From NCBI GenBank assembly GCA_949126835.1, contig OX421498.1:32478000-32541999 (forward strand): DNA of 64,000 nt, in the 5' to 3' direction. This stretch comes from Anisus vortex. Taxonomy: Eukaryota > Mollusca > Gastropoda > Planorbidae. The translations under genes and the position numbers were made by a program. The notes under the pieces are model-generated. The model was not told where the DNA came from, did no database searches, and worked only from the letters and a program-made list of their open reading frames with translations. Below, in pieces: positions 61,811 to 64,000 of this stretch (positions are counted from its first letter, which is position 1; each line of letters opens with the position of its first letter).

Positions 61811-62885
61811 GCATGCTTGGTATACTCTGGTACTGCACCGATAGTCAGCGAAGTATTCATTATTCTTGGGATGGTGGGAACAAGCTCGTTGAGTCAATCA
61901 ATAATTAGTATTGAGAATGGGATTGGACAAGATCACATTTTTTTGGCATCGTCATAATTAGGTTCTTAATATTGGCCTCAGACACAGAATTAAACTCACA
62001 GAAAAAGAAACAGTGAAATAAGCTCCTAGGTAAATACATATTTATCGATGTTTTTTTAAAAAAAAACACGATCTTGTTCGAATGTCGTAATATCACAACC
62101 TCGGCCAACTACGTCATTGGGTGTGTCACGTGTTGATTGTGAAAATCGGATGGATTAACCCAAGAGGAAAATAGGAAATAATATACGAGTATTTCTCCCT
62201 CCCACACACGTGATCCCACACGTGTGTATGTGTCTTTGTGTGTCTTTGTGTGTATGAGCGTGTGGTTGTATGTCTGTCTCTATATTTTCCCCCTCTTTTG
62301 TTGTAATTAAACTCCGAGGCTGTGGCCGAGAGCTCAGAAAAAAAAACGAGGGAACAGTACTCTCTATTGAACTATGAGGCGTAACGACAGCTGCGCCGGA
62401 TTTATGAATTTATCGAACAGCTTGTCAACAAAGAAACACATCAACGTTTAACCTGGAGAAAGTTTATAACGTTTTGCTCGAAATTTTAAAGAAACTATTG
62501 TGTTCCAATTGAATACCGCTACGTGTTCTCTCTGGTGTGTCAGTGGCGATGACCCTCTCCATCCCATCCGTTGCAATGCTTATTCTTTCTGGGTTTTGAT
62601 TTGACCGCCGTATTTGCGTGACCAGAGCTACAATAGTATACACACGCAGTACTAGGAATACTAAGCGTGTAATACCACACATGTAGTACTAGTAGGGGTG
62701 AACATTAACCATAAGTATGTCTATCTGCTAAAGGCGTCAAGGCAAGGGTCAAGTACGGAATGAAACATTATTGTCCATGCTTCATTAGTTGTGTTGCGAT
62801 AAAAAATATATCTTTTATACTATTGTACTGTCTATTGTTCGAACGATAGACACACAAAAAGTAGTTAGGGCATCTAATGGCTTTA
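61811..62885. other. Intergenic sequence with a (GT)n-rich patch
   Basis: 62210-62270 is GT-rich. A CpG-containing, more mixed stretch at 62330-62690 has a 72-codon minus frame without recognisable domains. It could contain the CRACR2A 5' exon, but nothing proves it. Confidence 0.3.
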
Positions 62886-62887
62886 AT

Positions 62888-63002
62888 CCGGATTGAATAC
62901 TACCTTGGTGCCGGATTGAATACTACCTTGGTGCCGGATTGAATACTACCTTGGTGCCGGATTGAATACTACCTTGGTGCCGGATTGAATACTACCTTGG
63001 TG
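62888..63002. repeat. 23-bp minisatellite, five perfect copies
   Basis: Unit ccggattgaatactaccttg plus 'gtg', five identical copies. Confidence 0.97.
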
Positions 63003-63039
63003 AACAAGCTAAACAACCCACTAAAAGCTAATGGGGTAC

Positions 63040-63640
63040 TGGGGGGGGGGGGCGCGTTCGGCAGGCGTACTGCATGTGCTGGGTTCGAATCTTGGTGAAG
63101 GCTAGGATTTGTTCCCAGGTCTAAAGGCTGTCTACCCAGCTCAGATGGGTACATGACTTTAGTTGGGGTAAAGTGAACGCGGCTGGCCACTCAATCCTCT
63201 AATGCAGGGGTCGGGAACCATTTTGTCTGAGAGAGCCATGGAAACCACATATTATGAAAATTAATTCTGTGAGAGCAATACATTATGTTTAAAACTAAAA
63301 ATTCAAGTAAATGTGTGCATTTTGTGTTCATTTCAACACTAAAAGTACAATAATTATGTCTCTGAATTCTACTGATGCTGAGCTGCAGTAGACTTTAGCT
63401 CATTTGTAGAATAAAAATATTGATATTCAATTAATATGGAGATCAAAAAGTATAAAAAACATTTTTTTAATAATCCAACATTTGTCTGCGAGCCAGATGC
63501 AGCCATCAAAAAAGCCACATCTGGCTCGCGAGCCATGGGTTCCCGACCCCTGCTCTAATGTGTGGTGGCCACAGAAACGGATAAACGCTGCCTCACTGGT
63601 TCTATGAATCAATTTGATCCAACGGGATACTAAAAGCAGG
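63040..63640 (+). repeat. tRNA-derived SINE, copy 9, split by an hAT MITE
   Basis: The left part, 63045-63204, carries a degraded tRNA head ('gctgggttcgaatcttggtg' is the B-box) and body ('ctcagatgggtacatgac', 'agttggggtaaagtgaacgc'). It resumes at 63553 with 'gtggccacagaaacgg' and runs to about 63635. The gap is exactly the MITE plus one copy of its duplication. Confidence 0.88.
63205..63552. mobile_element. hAT-type MITE (family 1, copy B), nested in SINE
   Basis: 348 bp with ends CAGGGGTCGGGAACC and GGTTCCCGACCCCTG. Exact duplication CTCTAATG at 63197-63204 and 63553-63560. It is the close sibling of 1642-1995, sharing long internal stretches such as 'aacactaaaagtacaataat'. Confidence 0.95.
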
Positions 63641-64000
63641 GGCGAAAATAGCAAGGTGACACCCAGCAAGGGCGTATACTCTATTGTTCTTGACAGTTCT
63701 AAATGCTTGAACGCCTGCAACTCATGAATATGGCTTTAAGCCTTTTATCAATAAGTAAATAATATGTACAGTAAGGCCTTAGTTAAACCTCTCTCTCTCG
63801 AAATGTTCAGACTCGAAGTCTAGAACATTATCTTTACTATGATGTAAAGCTAATCAAGAGCACACAAATTTAAATTATTTCGTGCCTTGAGTTTTGATAT
63901 CCTAGTAAATCATCGCCAATTAACACAAAATAGTACTTTAGCCAATACAGCTTTCAGTAGTACACCAACAATAGCGGATCAAATGATCCGAATCCAATGT

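Overview
This is AT-rich eukaryotic (metazoan) nuclear DNA. Genes are split by GT/AG introns, about 90% of the window is non-coding, and several families of interspersed repeats are present. The three complete genes and the repertoire (DDX51, a CRACR2A-type EF-hand/Rab GTPase, a tRNA-derived SINE in nine copies, CR1/L2-like LINE remnants, hAT and TTAA-flanked MITEs) fit a lophotrochozoan, most likely a mollusc such as a gastropod. That placement is inference; I cannot search a database. I find no prokaryotic features and no CRISPR. Intervals that look array-like are minisatellites.

Layout. 1-2902 (+): the last two coding exons of a DENND2-family Rab-GEF gene that continues off the left edge. 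Its terminal intron holds a SINE and a minisatellite split by an hAT MITE. 2903-16105: AT-rich sequence with a LINE 3' fragment, a tandem duplication, AT microsatellites and an 885-bp hAT-type element. 16106-about 25120 (+): a complete DDX51 gene, 15 coding exons, 603 codons, including a 22-nt microexon. Its introns carry at least five transposon-derived insertions. About 25120-31560: intergenic, with a GC-richer block at 26-28.6 kb holding an internally deleted hAT transposon and a LINE ORF2 3' fragment. 31560-about 34530 (+): a two-coding-exon glutaredoxin gene, 130 aa, CPHC active site. About 37040-59491 (-): a complete CRACR2A-like large Rab GTPase gene, 20 coding exons, 732 codons, convergent with the glutaredoxin gene. 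59500-64000: repeat-rich, with two LINE fragments, two minisatellites, and an hAT MITE nested in a SINE.

The reconstructed exons of DDX51, glutaredoxin and CRACR2A keep one reading frame through every junction and their lengths sum to multiples of three. I treat these as real genes rather than ORF noise. Functionally, DDX51 is a ribosome-biogenesis helicase, the glutaredoxin is a thiol-disulfide oxidoreductase, and CRACR2A is a calcium-sensing Rab. DENND2 proteins are Rab exchange factors, so two membrane-trafficking genes flank the window, but I see no evidence that the four genes form a unit.

I did not find a convincing undescribed biological system. The most unusual signals are: strong over-representation of the palindrome AGGCCT; nested insertions that give relative ages; a five-copy 22-bp array three bases after the CRACR2A stop codon; a TPGR to TKGR change in DDX51 motif Ib; TTAA-flanked inverted-repeat elements, one only 60 bp long; and a CpG-rich 118-codon ORF inside a CRACR2A intron.
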